This document shows, piece after piece, positions 63,461-64,000 of a stretch of DNA of 64,000 nucleotides. Made by a program: the position numbers and the translations under genes. The notes under the pieces were generated by a model. That model did no database searches. It saw nothing but the letters and a program-made list of their open reading frames with translations, and was not told the origin of the DNA. Source of the stretch: an uncultured Bacteroidota bacterium (lineage in GTDB: Bacteria; Bacteroidota; Bacteroidia; Chitinophagales; Chitinophagaceae); contig CAIJXT010000017.1 in the NCBI GenBank assembly GCA_903824665.1, positions 1 to 64,000 of the forward strand, read 5' to 3'. Numbering within the stretch: position 1 is the stretch's first letter; each line of letters begins with the position of its first letter.

Positions 63461-64000
63461 CTACTTAGCCGATTTTGCTGGTGTTTCTGACATAAATGTC
63501 ACCGGCAACATGAATACAGACCTTACTGGCTTTCCGTCCTTCATACCCGGTGTCCAGGGCGGCATAGACTTTATTACTTTCACCGCTTCTTCGTCACATC
63601 CGCTACCTAGTCCCCGCACAACATCAAAATCTGAGGTGGTCCCATCTTCATTTACAACAAACCGCACCATAACCGCACCTGCAACTTTGTTCTGCCTCGC
63701 TGCCTCGGGATATGCCATATGCTCCCTGATATACTTTTGCGCATCTGTAGAAGGCTTGGGCTGCACGTCCGGATGCGGCAGCTTTGACATGGCCATTCGC
63801 TTGTCCATCACAGCTTTCATAGAATCACTCAAATGATTGTTTCCACCTTGTGACCGCTGCACTCCGGCAGCACGCATACCAACCGGAGCTGTACGTTCTG
63901 GCTCAGGTGGCAGGTTATTTACAATGTCAGCAATCTTACCGTCTGCAAATGTGAGTTCAACATTTACTTTGCCTGAAACATCCCAGTAGTACCATTTACC
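63461..64000 (-). CDS. TonB-family C-terminal domain protein (5' end cut by window)
   Basis: The frame stays open from the stop at 63461 to the right edge, so at least 179 residues are visible and the start lies outside. The last ~85 residues are a TonB C-terminal domain: YPEAARQNKVAGAVMVRFVV, then GSGCDEEAVKVIKSMPPWTPG and VFMLPVTF. The upstream visible part (WYYWDVSGKVNVELTFADGK) resembles a small beta-repeat preceding TonB domains in Bacteroidota. The Met at 63877 is internal, not the start. It probably acts in energy transduction to outer-membrane transporters or as a secreted TonB-like protein. Confidence 0.82.
   Translation of the reverse strand, partial: GKWYYWDVSGKVNVELTFADGKIADIVNNLPPEPERTAPVGMRAAGVQRSQGGNNHLSDSMKAVMDKRMAMSKLPHPDVQPKPSTDAQKYIREHMAYPEAARQNKVAGAVMVRFVVNEDGTTSDFDVVRGLGSGCDEEAVKVIKSMPPWTPGMKDGKPVRSVFMLPVTFMSETPAKSAK

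Overview
The window comes from a Bacteroidota chromosome, most likely a Chitinophagaceae/Sphingobacteriia-type aerobe. The evidence is TAnnTTTG -7 promoter elements, three secreted proteins with type IX secretion (T9SS) C-terminal sorting domains, DUF5723 outer-membrane barrels, a fused CcoN-CcoO oxidase subunit, a bacillithiol-type YtxJ protein, and few Shine-Dalgarno sequences. I recognise 50 protein genes. The last is cut by the right edge, and one (ccoQ-like, 55 codons) is very short. No complete rRNA or tRNA gene, CRISPR array, insertion sequence or prophage is visible.

Layout. 1-428: two tandem leftward promoters with boxA-like motifs, best read as the leader of an rRNA operon lying left of the window. 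429-3686: a methyltransferase, a DinB-like protein, an acidic protein, an IscA/ErpA-type Fe-S carrier, a small membrane protein and a CheY-like regulator. 3837-17632: a surface block with a 2438-residue Ig-repeat adhesin, then an operon of a second adhesin and an OmpA/TSP3 protein. 17868-28584: housekeeping genes (truA, tadA, ytxJ, ygiD, a DNA glycosylase, a J-domain protein, paaY, a cold-shock gene) and two DUF5723 paralogues flanking a lipoprotein. 28752-39405: a T9SS metalloprotease-adhesin, uvrB, a PAS histidine kinase and an acyltransferase. 39493-45792: hmgA-hpd-paaABCD plus a metallo-beta-lactamase/rhodanese protein, for tyrosine/homogentisate and phenylacetate degradation. 45869-63398: a microaerobic respiration island (ccoI, ccoS-ccoNO-ccoQ-ccoP-ccoG-ccoH-safE, a PAS histidine kinase, a receiver-CRP/FNR regulator, an uncharacterised 605-residue protein and hemN). 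63461-64000: a partial TonB-type protein.

Main result. Nine palindromes of the form TGAY-N4-RTCA (FNR/CRP-like) lie in the promoter regions of the right-hand third. Measured from palindrome centre to the first base of a TAnnTTTG-like -7 element, the distance is exactly 29.5 bp in five promoters and exactly 51.5 bp in three others. One of the 29.5-bp promoters also carries a second box at 51.5 bp. A tenth pairing, on the other side of a shared divergent box, is 52.5 bp. These promoters mostly lack a well-spaced -33 TTG. They precede hmgA-hpd-paa, the ccoI operon, the ccoS-NOQP-GH operon, hemN, the histidine kinase/CRP operon itself, and several genes of unknown function. The window therefore appears to hold a self-contained regulatory system: a FixL-like PAS kinase, a response regulator fused directly to a CRP/FNR DNA-binding module, and its target sites. 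It would link high-affinity oxidase assembly, anaerobic heme synthesis and O2-consuming aromatic catabolism. The spacings are read directly from the sequence; the assignment of regulator to sites is inference.
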